Of a DNA stretch of 64,000 nt, positions 55,430 through 64,000 are shown in pieces (the stretch's first letter is position 1; every line of letters starts with the position of its first letter). The position numbers and the translations under genes are program-made. The notes under the pieces are model-generated. The model saw only the letters and a program-made list of their open reading frames with translations, did no database searches and had not been told where the DNA came from. Source of the DNA: Halobacteriovoraceae bacterium (GTDB lineage: Bacteria; Bdellovibrionota; Bacteriovoracia; Bacteriovoracales; Bacteriovoracaceae). Location: contig JACKAK010000007.1 of assembly GCA_020635115.1 (NCBI GenBank), positions 248,001 through 312,000 on the forward strand, given 5' to 3'.

Positions 55430-55521
55430 GTCAGAAAATGATTAAAAAATTTCAACGCATCTTTCAATGAAGTGTGAAATGAGCTGTGCTAGGGTGCATC
55501 TTACTATTTTGGAGATTTAAA

Positions 55522-56886
55522 ATGAAATTCGCAATCATCGCATTTTTTCTAAGCTTTAATTTGTTAGCAGGTTCAAGACTTTCTGAACTCTACGAAAAAC
55601 TTAATGATAAAGATTTTGTCTCAAAAATAACTGAGATACCTCATCACCTAAGAACAGTTTCGGTGATTCATTTTAAAGACGAAAAAATTCCTTTTGAACT
55701 TAAAAAAGTACTCGTTCGTTTGAGTGAATTGGGTTTTGAAATTAACGGAACCTTAATAGAAAAAAATCAATTAAATGGTTACAAAAAGGGAATAGAGCTA
55801 CAACTCGAAGATCAAACTCAAAAATATAGAATTTACGATAAATTTCCCAACGAAAAACTAGAGATTTCTAAAAAAATGTTAAACTTATTACCCGGCAAAA
55901 CATTTTTTACACATTTGCCAAAAGTTTTTTCACAAGAATGGGAGAGATTGAAATTTTGGAAATGGGATGTGAATCGTAAGACTTTCCTAGTTGAAGCTTG
56001 GATTATGGGAACTGTTCTCAACTCAATTGCGATTAAAGGTATTCAAAATAGTGTAGAAATAAATTATGTAGCACCATACTTAGCTATATGGGCCTGGGCC
56101 TGGGGATTTATAGGAAGTTTAGATAGAGTTAAGAGATTTACTGGTAAATACAAACAAATCCAAAAGATAGAAGAAAACCCTCCTGGTGAACAACTTATTA
56201 TCTCTAGCGATACTAAATGGTCTATTCTATCAACATCACTTATCGAATCAGCAATTACGGCAGTTGTGGTAGTGAGTTTATTTGATTTGAGTGTAATGAA
56301 CTTTGCCATAATTGGTAACGGTTTTTTAAGTTCTGTTAAAACAGGGATTGCGAAATCGGGGTTCAATAAAAAGTTTGCTGACCTTGCACATAAATCGACA
56401 GTTCAATTAGATAAAGCTTCTTCAATGGCACAAGAACATTTACCGATTCTAATACAAAAAAATATCGATTTAATTTTTAGCGAGGTTGATACTAATAAAA
56501 AGAAAAAAATCTTAGAGGCCCGTGAAAAGGCATATGATTTTGTAGTAGGTGAAAAAATAACGATGAAACAAAAGGAATATGCTAAAAAATATATTGATTT
56601 GAAAGTAAGTTCTTTAGAATTGATGCGTAAGGGAATCTTCACTATGAGAATTTCCTCGAACTATATATTAGCTTCATTGAAAATGCTTCATTTAATGACT
56701 CCAATTGCTTTGTTATATTTGGATTCAATGGCCGCACATTCTTTTACAATCGCTGGTTGGGTTGGGCTAGGTATGGTCAGCATTTGGGGACTTTTAGAAA
56801 GTTACAATTTTACTTGGTTTAGAAAGATGAAAACCTACTATCATACTAGGTTTTATAAAACATGTAGTGAAAAATTCATCAAATAA
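55522..56886 (+). CDS. unknown membrane protein with signal peptide
   Basis: 454 residues from the ATG at 55522 after GGAG. A signal peptide (FAIIAFFLSFNLLAGS) is followed by a soluble part of about 140 residues, then hydrophobic stretches near residues 165-205 and 240-275, a helical polar region, and a last hydrophobic pair near 385-435 (LMTPIALLYLDSMAA, WVGLGMVSIWGLLES). No family was recognised. It shares the divergent spacer and its palindrome with the malate synthase-isocitrate lyase gene. Lower GGCC frequency than in the left half is noted. Confidence 0.65.
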   Translation: MKFAIIAFFLSFNLLAGSRLSELYEKLNDKDFVSKITEIPHHLRTVSVIHFKDEKIPFELKKVLVRLSELGFEINGTLIEKNQLNGYKKGIELQLEDQTQKYRIYDKFPNEKLEISKKMLNLLPGKTFFTHLPKVFSQEWERLKFWKWDVNRKTFLVEAWIMGTVLNSIAIKGIQNSVEINYVAPYLAIWAWAWGFIGSLDRVKRFTGKYKQIQKIEENPPGEQLIISSDTKWSILSTSLIESAITAVVVVSLFDLSVMNFAIIGNGFLSSVKTGIAKSGFNKKFADLAHKSTVQLDKASSMAQEHLPILIQKNIDLIFSEVDTNKKKKILEAREKAYDFVVGEKITMKQKEYAKKYIDLKVSSLELMRKGIFTMRISSNYILASLKMLHLMTPIALLYLDSMAAHSFTIAGWVGLGMVSIWGLLESYNFTWFRKMKTYYHTRFYKTCSEKFIK

Positions 56887-56946
56887 TTTGAATATATCTC
56901 ACTGGTATCGTCGATAAAAAACGCCTCTCTAACAAAAAAGTTGAAG

Positions 56947-58215
56947 TTATTGAAAATTCATTGGTACCCACTTAGAGTTCAAAAATCCGCATACTTGGAG
57001 GATTTTAAGCTTAAAATACTGCATATTCCTATAACCATAAGCTCTTTTCTTTATTGTTTTGATGACGTTGTTTATTCCTTCTGAAAGTGATGAGGTAACA
57101 GGGTATTTGAAGTAGTTTCTGAATGTATCCCATCCATCATCAAACGTTTTCCACCATTTTTTTAGTTCATAGAAGATCCCTGCTTGATTTATCCATTCCC
57201 CCATCTCTTCAAACTTTGCTCTTGCTTCCGGAGCTGAAGCAGATTCAAATATCTGGTGCATACCTTCTTTAATGAGTTCTAGGTAAACAAAATATTCATT
57301 ATCTCTCATGACTTCCCGAATATGCCGGTTCTCAGCTTTTGTTCTTCGATCAGATTTTTTAGTGAATAACTGTTTAAATTTGCCACGAGTCAGTCTCTTT
57401 TGTTCTCCTTTGCACATGTGCTCATTTAACCACTGTCTCTCACTATTAATATAGTTTTGAAACGTCTGCATGATATGAAAACGATCCCATACAAAAATAG
57501 CGTTGGGACAGTTCTCTTTCACGCTAAGTTTATATCCATCAAACTGATCTGCCGCTACAACTTCAATCTCTTCACAGCGCTCTTTTCCCATGACATGAAA
57601 AAACTCATTAAGTGCTTCTTTAGAGCGGCTTTCAGACACCCAAATAACCCTCCTAGTGTCCAAGTCACAGATTATCGTGAAAAAGCGTTTATCCCTGGAC
57701 TCTTTGGCATGATACTTTTTCTTTCTGGCATAGACTTCGTCTACACAAATCCTCCTGACCTTTGGGATCTTGTAGTGTTGAAACATCCGCTTCATTCTTT
57801 TAAAATCAAACCGCCACATACTCATAGGATCATTGCCAGTGAACTCAGCGGCCCGAGAGACTGGAGTAATCTCACAAAGACGTCCTAACCACCAAGCATA
57901 TTCCTCGGTTACGTGCGGAGTCTCCTCAGAGATCCAGTCAATTTTAGAAGTTCTAATTTTTTTACAATTACCGCATCGATGCTTAGTTCTTTTAAAGATG
58001 TAGTATCCCTTAAAACCATGAATATCCATTGTGCGAACTTTGACTTTATGCTCGCTAACTTTGGCTGCATCAAGCTCATGACAACACCTGGAACACTGTT
58101 TAACTTCACGTCCATCTTTGATAAATATCTCAATAAAGCCTTTATCTAACCACTCTTTAGTGTCTGTCACGTCAAAACCAGGGATGCAGTAACGGTGAAT
58201 ACGTCGTAAACTCAT
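56947..58215 (-). CDS. ISL3-family transposase
   Basis: 422 residues. An N-terminal zinc-finger region has CSRCCHE and HRCGNCKK. Catalytic DDE residues are in RICVDEVYARK, VVAADQFDGYK and SSLSEGINNVIKTIKKRAYGYRN, the last being the typical ISL3 C-terminal signature, and FVWDRFHIMQ lies between. The frame is complete. No terminal inverted repeats were found in the 40-60 bases on either side, so the element boundaries are not marked. Only one GGCC was found across 1.27 kb, which fits transferred DNA. Confidence 0.9.
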   Translation of the reverse strand: MSLRRIHRYCIPGFDVTDTKEWLDKGFIEIFIKDGREVKQCSRCCHELDAAKVSEHKVKVRTMDIHGFKGYYIFKRTKHRCGNCKKIRTSKIDWISEETPHVTEEYAWWLGRLCEITPVSRAAEFTGNDPMSMWRFDFKRMKRMFQHYKIPKVRRICVDEVYARKKKYHAKESRDKRFFTIICDLDTRRVIWVSESRSKEALNEFFHVMGKERCEEIEVVAADQFDGYKLSVKENCPNAIFVWDRFHIMQTFQNYINSERQWLNEHMCKGEQKRLTRGKFKQLFTKKSDRRTKAENRHIREVMRDNEYFVYLELIKEGMHQIFESASAPEARAKFEEMGEWINQAGIFYELKKWWKTFDDGWDTFRNYFKYPVTSSLSEGINNVIKTIKKRAYGYRNMQYFKLKILQVCGFLNSKWVPMNFQ

Positions 58216-58257
58216 AGTTCAATCCTTTGAAAAATTAAGTATAAAGAGAGGATAACA

Positions 58258-58521
58258 ATGAAGTTTAAATCGTATAAGAGAAAAGAAGGCCCATGTAGAA
58301 TAGGGTCTATTGAGATGCCCAAATTAAGATTGAAACATTCAGATTTTTTTGAAGAAATAAGGGATCAAATTCCTGATAAAGATTATAAGGAATGGGAAGA
58401 AGATGCATTATTCTTTTTGTTTTTAAAACCTGAGATGGACCTGGACAACTTAAGACCTGAAAATATTGACGAGTATGCTGAGTCAATTATTGGTTTCCCT
58501 AAAATCAACTTTTTTGATTAA
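58258..58521 (+). CDS. small hypothetical protein
   Basis: 87 residues, ATG at 58258 after AGAGAGG. The protein is charged (RHSDFF-like and acidic KEWEEDALFFLFLKPEMD segments) with no membrane span and no recognised domain. It begins 42 bases from the divergent transposase start. It may be a native gene next to the insertion site. Confidence 0.5.
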   Translation: MKFKSYKRKEGPCRIGSIEMPKLRLKHSDFFEEIRDQIPDKDYKEWEEDALFFLFLKPEMDLDNLRPENIDEYAESIIGFPKINFFD

Positions 58522-58603
58522 GATCCTAAAAAACGAATTAATTTCTTTAGAGGAGTATTGTTTTTCCATCTAAAGTCTTGGTATTTCATCCCGATTAGAT
58601 CTT

Positions 58604-60961
58604 ATGATCAATTTTTTAGATGATTTACATATAGAACTTTTTGAAGCTTTGGAAGTTCCTCTAGCTATAAATGATATGCAGGGAAATCTTTTGTATGTTA
58701 ATCAGCGTTATGCTGAACTAATTGGATATTCAAAAAGTGAAGTTTACAAATTGAGTTGTTGGGATATCACTCCTGAAAAATATAACCCTCAAGAACAAGA
58801 ACAACTAAAGTCTCTAGCAGAAATAAAAAAATATGGCCCTTATGATAAAGAATACATCCATAGGGATGGAAGTCTAATTCCTGTTAGACTTAATGGTAAG
58901 ATTATTGAACTCAATGGCATGGAGTATATTTGGTCTTCGATTGAAGATATTAGCTACTCTGTAAGTAAAGCTGTAAGTAGTGATTTAGAATCTAAAAGTA
59001 GGCTGATTGAAGATTCAATCAATGAAATCTTTATATTTGATTATCACACTCTAAAATTTCTTTATACAAATAATGAAGCTAGAAAAAATATTGGTTATAG
59101 CGAAGAAGAACTCTTGAAAATGACTCCACTGGATATAAAACCAGAGATAAATGAAGAAAAATTTCGAGAAATAATTCAACCTTTAATTGAGAACAAAACG
59201 GATAAAATAAGTTTTGAAACCATTCATAAAAGAAAAGATGGAAGTACATATTGCGTAGAAATAAGACTTCAAAAAGGAAACTTTGAAGGACATTCTGTGT
59301 TTATTGCATATATTTGGGATAACACTGAAAAAAAGATGTTTGAAATACAACAAAATAAACTTCTTGAAAGTCTTAACGAAGCACTACAATTTCAGGAAAT
59401 TATTCAAGAAAACTCAGGGTACGCAATAATCGCTAGCGACCTCGAAGGGACAATTGTAACTTTTAATAAAGCTGCTGAAAATATTCTGGGTTATAGTGCA
59501 CAAGAAATGATAAACAAACAAACACCTGCTATATTTCACGATTTTGATGAAGTAGTGAAGAGATCAGAAGAATTTTCAAAAATATTGGGAAGAAAAATAG
59601 TGCCTGGTTTTCATACATTTGTATGTTTAACAGACCATGGTTTACAAAACTTTTATGAATGGACATACATTCGAAAAGATGGAACGAGGTTTCCTGTTTC
59701 TCTATATATCACTTCACTTAAAAATAAAGATGGTATTGTTACTGGTTATATGGGAATGGCCAGAGATATTTCAGAAAGTAAACAAAAAGAAAAAGAACTA
59801 ATTGATTCCAGAAATATTGCTGAAAAAGCATTAGCAGTTAAAACCGAGTTTCTCGCAAATATGTCTCATGAAATCCGTACTCCAATGAATGGAATTGTTG
59901 GGATGACAGAAATATTGCTATCTGAAAATCTTGATCAACAGATTCTAGATGATTTGATGGTAATAAAAGAAAGTTCAGATGCACTTTTAGAGATCATAAA
60001 CAATATATTAGATCTTTCAAAAATTGAAGCTGAGAAAATGATATTAGATATAGTTGAGTTTGATTTAAAAATGTTAATTAAAAATTGTATCACTTTGCAC
60101 AAAGCATCTATTAAAAATAAAGAGATTTCAATAGATTTAGATATTAAAGAAGATGTACCATCATTCGTTTTGGCAGACAAAATAAAAATCGAACAGGTTG
60201 TAAATAATCTTTTGAATAACGCTGTTAAGTTCACACACCAGGGACATGTGAAAGTGTTTTTAAGTGCACATGATTTTAACCAGAATGAATGTAAAATCAG
60301 CATCTCGGTAGCTGATTCAGGGATAGGAATAAATGAAGAAAACAAATTAAAAATCTTTGAAAGCTTTACCCAAGAAGATGGTTCAACTACGAGAAGATTT
60401 GGTGGAACAGGACTTGGATTAAGCATATGTAAAAAGTTGATGAATTTGATGGATGGTGAAATTTCAGTGGAGAATTTACCAAAAGGTGGAGCAGAGTTTA
60501 AAATTGAATTAAGAGTTAAGTATCTTGATAAATTGTCAGCGAAAGTTCCAACTTCCACAATTAAGAGGGATAAAAAGGCAGACAAATCCGGAAATATCCT
60601 AGTTGTTGAAGATAATGAAATAAATAGAAAAGTAGTTTGTAGTATGCTGACTAAAATGGGCCATCATTTTGAAATTGCTTCAAATGGGCTAGAGGCCATC
60701 GAAAAATTGAAAGAACAAAGTTTTAAACTTATACTTATGGATTGCCACATGCCTATCTTAGATGGATTTATGGCCACTACAAAAATAATAGAATTATATG
60801 GGGAAAATCGTCCCGTCATCATTGCCTTAACGGCCAGTGCAATGCCTGAGGATATACAAAGATGTTTTAAAATTGGTATGGATGATTTTTTGTCTAAGCC
60901 AATCAATCATCAAAAATTAAAATTTATTCTAGCAAAGTATGCAGAAAAGAAAACAGCATAA
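58604..60961 (+). CDS. hybrid sensor histidine kinase with PAS domains and receiver
   Basis: 785 residues, soluble. Three PAS-like domains (about 8-120, 130-245, 265-400) each contain NDMQG / GYSEEE / GYSAQE-type signatures and PAC ends (DRDGSLIPV-like, RKDGSTYCVE, RKDGTRFPVSLY). The kinase core has H422 in NMSHEIRTPMNGIVGM, the N-box NNLLNNAVKFTHQG, DSGIGI and FGGTGLGLSI. A C-terminal receiver has ILVVEDNEINRKV, phosphoacceptor D713 (LMDCHMPILDGF) and LTASAMPED. No output partner is adjacent. PAS sensing of redox or ligands is likely; the ribosome site is weak. Confidence 0.92.
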   Translation: MINFLDDLHIELFEALEVPLAINDMQGNLLYVNQRYAELIGYSKSEVYKLSCWDITPEKYNPQEQEQLKSLAEIKKYGPYDKEYIHRDGSLIPVRLNGKIIELNGMEYIWSSIEDISYSVSKAVSSDLESKSRLIEDSINEIFIFDYHTLKFLYTNNEARKNIGYSEEELLKMTPLDIKPEINEEKFREIIQPLIENKTDKISFETIHKRKDGSTYCVEIRLQKGNFEGHSVFIAYIWDNTEKKMFEIQQNKLLESLNEALQFQEIIQENSGYAIIASDLEGTIVTFNKAAENILGYSAQEMINKQTPAIFHDFDEVVKRSEEFSKILGRKIVPGFHTFVCLTDHGLQNFYEWTYIRKDGTRFPVSLYITSLKNKDGIVTGYMGMARDISESKQKEKELIDSRNIAEKALAVKTEFLANMSHEIRTPMNGIVGMTEILLSENLDQQILDDLMVIKESSDALLEIINNILDLSKIEAEKMILDIVEFDLKMLIKNCITLHKASIKNKEISIDLDIKEDVPSFVLADKIKIEQVVNNLLNNAVKFTHQGHVKVFLSAHDFNQNECKISISVADSGIGINEENKLKIFESFTQEDGSTTRRFGGTGLGLSICKKLMNLMDGEISVENLPKGGAEFKIELRVKYLDKLSAKVPTSTIKRDKKADKSGNILVVEDNEINRKVVCSMLTKMGHHFEIASNGLEAIEKLKEQSFKLILMDCHMPILDGFMATTKIIELYGENRPVIIALTASAMPEDIQRCFKIGMDDFLSKPINHQKLKFILAKYAEKKTA

Positions 60962-61068
60962 AATTTAGGTTAAATTTATTTAGTTTCTAGCCTACTTCCA
61001 AATAGTATTTATTACAATTTTAAAAAGTCTACATTGTCAGAAGAAAGTCATCTTAATAAATAAGAGTC

Positions 61069-62505
61069 ATGAAAATAATTTTTTTACAATTCTTATTAGT
61101 CCTCTCGTATGTCAGTAAACTCAGCGCTAATGAGACTGAAATTGTCGTCCGTGAATCTCATTCAATTTATCTTACTCAAGAAGTAAAAGATGAACTTGAT
61201 GAATTTTATCAAGATCATGATATGAATGAAATCAGGTCAACCCAAGAAGAAATTCTAAAGGAAATTATAGAAAAGGGAGATTCTATAAAGTTACTATTTG
61301 ATTATGAGGATTCAAAATTTTTTAATTTTAATTTTTTTGGAAGTAAATTCAGTGACTATATGATGTATATCTATGGTCTCCGATCTCAAAATAAAATTGA
61401 CGATCTTATTCTTGAAAAAATTCTTAAGGCAAAAAGTATATTCGATAAAAGAGACGATTTGTCGGCATATCCACTTTCAGTCTTTAAGAAAGAACATTTT
61501 CCCTATCCTTTTGGCAGCTCTGTTGATGAAATTCAAGAAATTGCTAAACAATGGATGAACCTCTATGAAAAATGGGAAGATGGAGAACTGCCAGAACATA
61601 TTAACTTCTTGAGACTTTTAACAGGATGGATTGGACGTGAGGGACAGAGAGTTCCTGGTCTTTTTGATCGTTTGGCCTCAAGTTCTTTTCGAGTCGGTGT
61701 AGGATTTAAGACAACTGAAATTATAAAATACACAAATGATCCGACTCTTAGGGAAAGATATAATTATAAGATATTTGCTTCTTTACTTTTTCTCTTTCAC
61801 AAAAAAATGATTTCTAAAGATCTATGGGAGCTTTTAGAAGCATGTCGGATAAAACAATTTGATCAAAACAGTACTGAAATTTATGATATTATCAATGCTC
61901 AAAAATTTTTTACACTACATAATCCTGAGTATAAAACTGGAAAATCGAATTATCTCGCAAAACAATTTAAAGATAAAATTCAAACTGTAAGGCAAGAACT
62001 GTATGACAAATTTAATGAGAATCAAATTAATTTGATCAAAGGTACGTTGCTAAAATTAAAAGATATCATCACTTCATCTAAGGTTGAAATTAAAGTGACC
62101 GACGAAAATGGTGATATTATCCACTCTGAATATCTAAGAAAATCACAGATACGAGACTATGCCTTTGCAAAAACACTTAGAGGAATTGAAGATTTGAATC
62201 TTATGCCTAGTTTTTCCGAAAAAGGTGATACGGTTAAATATCTAGACTTACTCGCAGTGGGAGCAGAGTTAGGATATTTTTCAGATCGATTAATTGAAGC
62301 TTTAGAAAAAGCTGAAATCATTTGGGAGCCTCAAGAAACTACCAGACAAAAATTGATCAAGTTCTATCAAGAATATGCTGTTGTAACAACTGTTCTTCTC
62401 CCTGCTGAATGGCAGTGGCTTGTTTTATTTGGAGTATTGGCAATACAGGCCACGGATGAGAAAAATGGACACGATAAAGGCAAGAAAATTGGTATCTATT
62501 TTTAA
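61069..62505 (+). CDS. exported protein of unknown function with C-terminal membrane segment
   Basis: 478 residues. A signal peptide (IIFLQFLLVLSYVSKLSANE) is followed by a mostly helical, acidic exported region. A hydrophobic stretch near the C-terminus (YAVVTTVLLPAEWQWLVLFG) could anchor it in the membrane. No family was recognised. Its 3' end overlaps the metalloprotease gene by 41 bases, implying coupled translation and possibly a protein pair. Confidence 0.65.
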   Translation: MKIIFLQFLLVLSYVSKLSANETEIVVRESHSIYLTQEVKDELDEFYQDHDMNEIRSTQEEILKEIIEKGDSIKLLFDYEDSKFFNFNFFGSKFSDYMMYIYGLRSQNKIDDLILEKILKAKSIFDKRDDLSAYPLSVFKKEHFPYPFGSSVDEIQEIAKQWMNLYEKWEDGELPEHINFLRLLTGWIGREGQRVPGLFDRLASSSFRVGVGFKTTEIIKYTNDPTLRERYNYKIFASLLFLFHKKMISKDLWELLEACRIKQFDQNSTEIYDIINAQKFFTLHNPEYKTGKSNYLAKQFKDKIQTVRQELYDKFNENQINLIKGTLLKLKDIITSSKVEIKVTDENGDIIHSEYLRKSQIRDYAFAKTLRGIEDLNLMPSFSEKGDTVKYLDLLAVGAELGYFSDRLIEALEKAEIIWEPQETTRQKLIKFYQEYAVVTTVLLPAEWQWLVLFGVLAIQATDEKNGHDKGKKIGIYF

Positions 62506-63745
62506 ATTTCTTTTAATTTCATGTCTTTGTTCTTCTTTTTTTTGGGGGGACAAAAAATTCAAGGTTCTCATTGAAAATGGTGAAGAACCTCAAATGAGGG
62601 GACTTCCTAATTTAGACTCAAGTAGTAAATTTGATGGAGATTATTTTAGAATTGTTGAAGGCAGAGACGAAAATCCTATTTCTTTTAAAAATGAAAATGA
62701 TGCACTTGTTCTCAAAGCAGCAACTGTCTATTATCATTTCGAAATTGCAAGGAAATTTTTTAAAGACAATTTTGAATCAGATTTTATTAATGTTCATCCA
62801 AAAATTACAATTCGTATCGATATCAAAAATAAATTTAACAAACTAACTCACTTTGAACCAGATTGGCCCGATCGTTCTGATGATGAAGTATACAACCAAG
62901 CATACACTATTCCAGGAACGAAAGAGGATGGAGTTCACGATATAATGATTGGTGAAGAAAACGAACTTGGCGAAGTTATCAAACCTTGGGATCCTGAAAC
63001 TTGGTATCATCCTATGAAAGTAGAACAAGTCCCTGTGCAATTTGATGTTAACACACAGGCCGTTGCTCAAGTATTTGGTATTTTCAAAGACAGAACTCAT
63101 GATATTACATTTAAACAGTTCCTCATGGTAATTGTTTCTCCTGGAAGTATATCTGAAAATTTTGAATACATAATGAGAACGCCTCTTATTCAATCAGCGA
63201 TTGCTGAAAGTGCATACCAAGGACTTCATACTTACGTGGCCTTATTTAGACAAACTGCTGATTATTATGTAGATGCTGCAATGATCCCTGAAGTTTCATA
63301 TCACGAATATGTTCACCATGTTTTAAGTGATTATTTACCGACTGAAACCAGAAATCCTGTTGTTGAGGGATTTGCTAATTATTTTGCAGCAAGGATTTTA
63401 GGCAGTAAAGAACTTGGTCATAATTCAGATTACAGTAATGCTAGAGAAAAACATGCCGATCGTGAAATATTTTACGAAAGAAAATTAGAATTAGAGAATA
63501 ATTCACATCTTGATTTCGTTATGACTTTACTTTGGGACATAAGAGAAACACTTATAGCTTCAGGAAAAACTTCTAAAGAAGTTGATCAACTTATTTTTGA
63601 TTCACGAAAAATGCTCGATGCAGAAAGTAATATTGAAGTTGATTTAACTGCTGCTCTTATTAATACCTGTCAAAAAGTTGATTATTGTGATGAAGCTGAC
63701 CAAGTACTTATGCTGACTGCATTTAGCTATAGAGGTTTATACTAG
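62465..63745 (+). CDS. putative lipoprotein zinc metalloprotease (HExxH...E)
   Basis: 426 residues from the ATG at 62465 after GGATGAG. A short N-terminal signal has a lipobox-like LLISC with C20. The zinc motif HEYVH at residues 280-284 is followed by VVEGFANYFA with E301, a spacing that fits gluzincin-type proteases. VSYHEYVHHVLSDYLP continues into a helix. The N-terminal 250 residues are unassigned. It overlaps the preceding exported protein gene. No clear homologous family could be named, and no inhibitor or chaperone is adjacent. Confidence 0.7.
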   Translation: MDTIKARKLVSIFKFLLISCLCSSFFWGDKKFKVLIENGEEPQMRGLPNLDSSSKFDGDYFRIVEGRDENPISFKNENDALVLKAATVYYHFEIARKFFKDNFESDFINVHPKITIRIDIKNKFNKLTHFEPDWPDRSDDEVYNQAYTIPGTKEDGVHDIMIGEENELGEVIKPWDPETWYHPMKVEQVPVQFDVNTQAVAQVFGIFKDRTHDITFKQFLMVIVSPGSISENFEYIMRTPLIQSAIAESAYQGLHTYVALFRQTADYYVDAAMIPEVSYHEYVHHVLSDYLPTETRNPVVEGFANYFAARILGSKELGHNSDYSNAREKHADREIFYERKLELENNSHLDFVMTLLWDIRETLIASGKTSKEVDQLIFDSRKMLDAESNIEVDLTAALINTCQKVDYCDEADQVLMLTAFSYRGLY

Positions 63746-63758
63746 TTAAGATAAAAAA

Positions 63759-64000
63759 CTAATGGGCCACTCTTGTTTTTTCAAGAAATTCCTCAACATT
63801 CTTTGAGGAGAGTATTATTTGATCCAAAGCAGTTTTTGATTTCACCGATTTTTCACCACAGCATGAACAAGTAATATAACAGTCAATGATCTGACTGTCA
63901 GGTATAGCAGCAAGTATATTCTTTTCAACAAGACCTTTTGTAATAAGTCTTGATCTTAAATTTTCGGCCAGTGTAGAATAGTTTATATTGATTACTCTTT
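63759..64000 (-). CDS. cysteine-rich hypothetical protein, N-terminus cut by the window edge
   Basis: Reverse-strand frame ending TAG at 63761-63759 and open to the window end (80 codons seen). It contains a cysteine cluster CYITCSCCGEKS, and the C-terminus is polar (EEFLEKTRVAH). It faces the metalloprotease gene across 13 bases. No family is assigned. Confidence 0.5.
   Translation of the reverse strand, partial: RVININYSTLAENLRSRLITKGLVEKNILAAIPDSQIIDCYITCSCCGEKSVKSKTALDQIILSSKNVEEFLEKTRVAH

Noticed and set aside
56921..58250. CCTCTCT near 56922 and AGAGAGG near 58247 as ends of the ISL3 element
   Set aside because: Only seven bases match, flanks do not extend the match, and the right copy is the ribosome site of the 58258 gene.
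1..64000. CRISPR arrays, tRNA or rRNA genes
   Set aside because: No regularly spaced direct repeats and no cloverleaf or rRNA-like segments were seen on reading both strands.

Overview
The window is AT-rich (about one third G+C by eye) Gram-negative chromosome with very dense coding. Evidence for a Gram-negative host includes two predicted lipoproteins, Wzx/Wzy-type O-antigen genes, an rml operon and a heptose pathway. The style recalls marine Bdellovibrio-like predators (Bacteriovorax/Halobacteriovorax), but no 16S or other marker is present, so that placement is only inference. No tRNA, rRNA or CRISPR array was seen.

Region 1 (1-48247) is a very large surface-polysaccharide locus interrupted by two insertion sequences. 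It starts with an RraA-like gene cut by the window edge. Next come an ATP-grasp enzyme and a CMP-sugar synthetase, then a sugar dehydrogenase, an aminotransferase and a methyltransferase (2349-5544). An epimerase plus UDP-sugar 6-dehydrogenase pair and a radical SAM/SPASM enzyme follow (5541-9086). An IS21-family element (9178-11360) lies beside the stub of a broken gene. Then come GmhA, a Glf-like flavoenzyme, an ABC exporter, a capsule-type transferase and RmlD (11643-17560). A methyltransferase/glycosyltransferase block leads to a reverse-strand set: C-methyltransferase, RmlC-like cupin, two epimerases, FdtB, FdtA, RmlA and RmlB (17525-28680). Together these can make dTDP-L-rhamnose-type and dTDP-3-amino-3,6-dideoxyhexose-type sugars.

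From 28834 to 42381 lie the parts of a GDP-D-glycero-D-manno-heptose pathway: HddC-like, HddA-like, GmhB-like and a second GmhA-like protein, plus a transaldolase that could supply sedoheptulose 7-phosphate. An IS608-like IS200/IS605 element (TnpA+TnpB) has landed in the 3' end of a large membrane-protein gene, and the empty site can be reconstructed. The block ends with a beta-helix lipoprotein, a GtrB-like transferase, two O-antigen polymerase/ligase-type proteins (one frameshifted at a T8 tract), a GT4 transferase, a Wzx-like flippase and a methyltransferase.

Region 2 (48514-64000) is metabolism, sensing and unknowns: a DASS-family carboxylate/sulfate transporter, a small zinc-ribbon protein, a soluble chemoreceptor with a CZB domain, an alanine-glyoxylate-type aminotransferase, and a 971-residue single-chain malate synthase-isocitrate lyase. 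A perfect 30-bp palindrome lies in the divergent spacer upstream of that fusion gene. An unknown membrane protein, an ISL3-family transposase, a hybrid PAS histidine kinase and an overlapping pair of exported proteins, one with an HExxH...E zinc-protease motif, complete the window.

The best candidates for a second look are the malate synthase-isocitrate lyase fusion with its palindrome, the reconstructed IS608-like insertion with its predicted guide RNA, the T8 frameshift in the second O-antigen polymerase, the transaldolase in the heptose cluster, and a strong GGCC excess in native genes that is weaker or absent in the insertion sequences.
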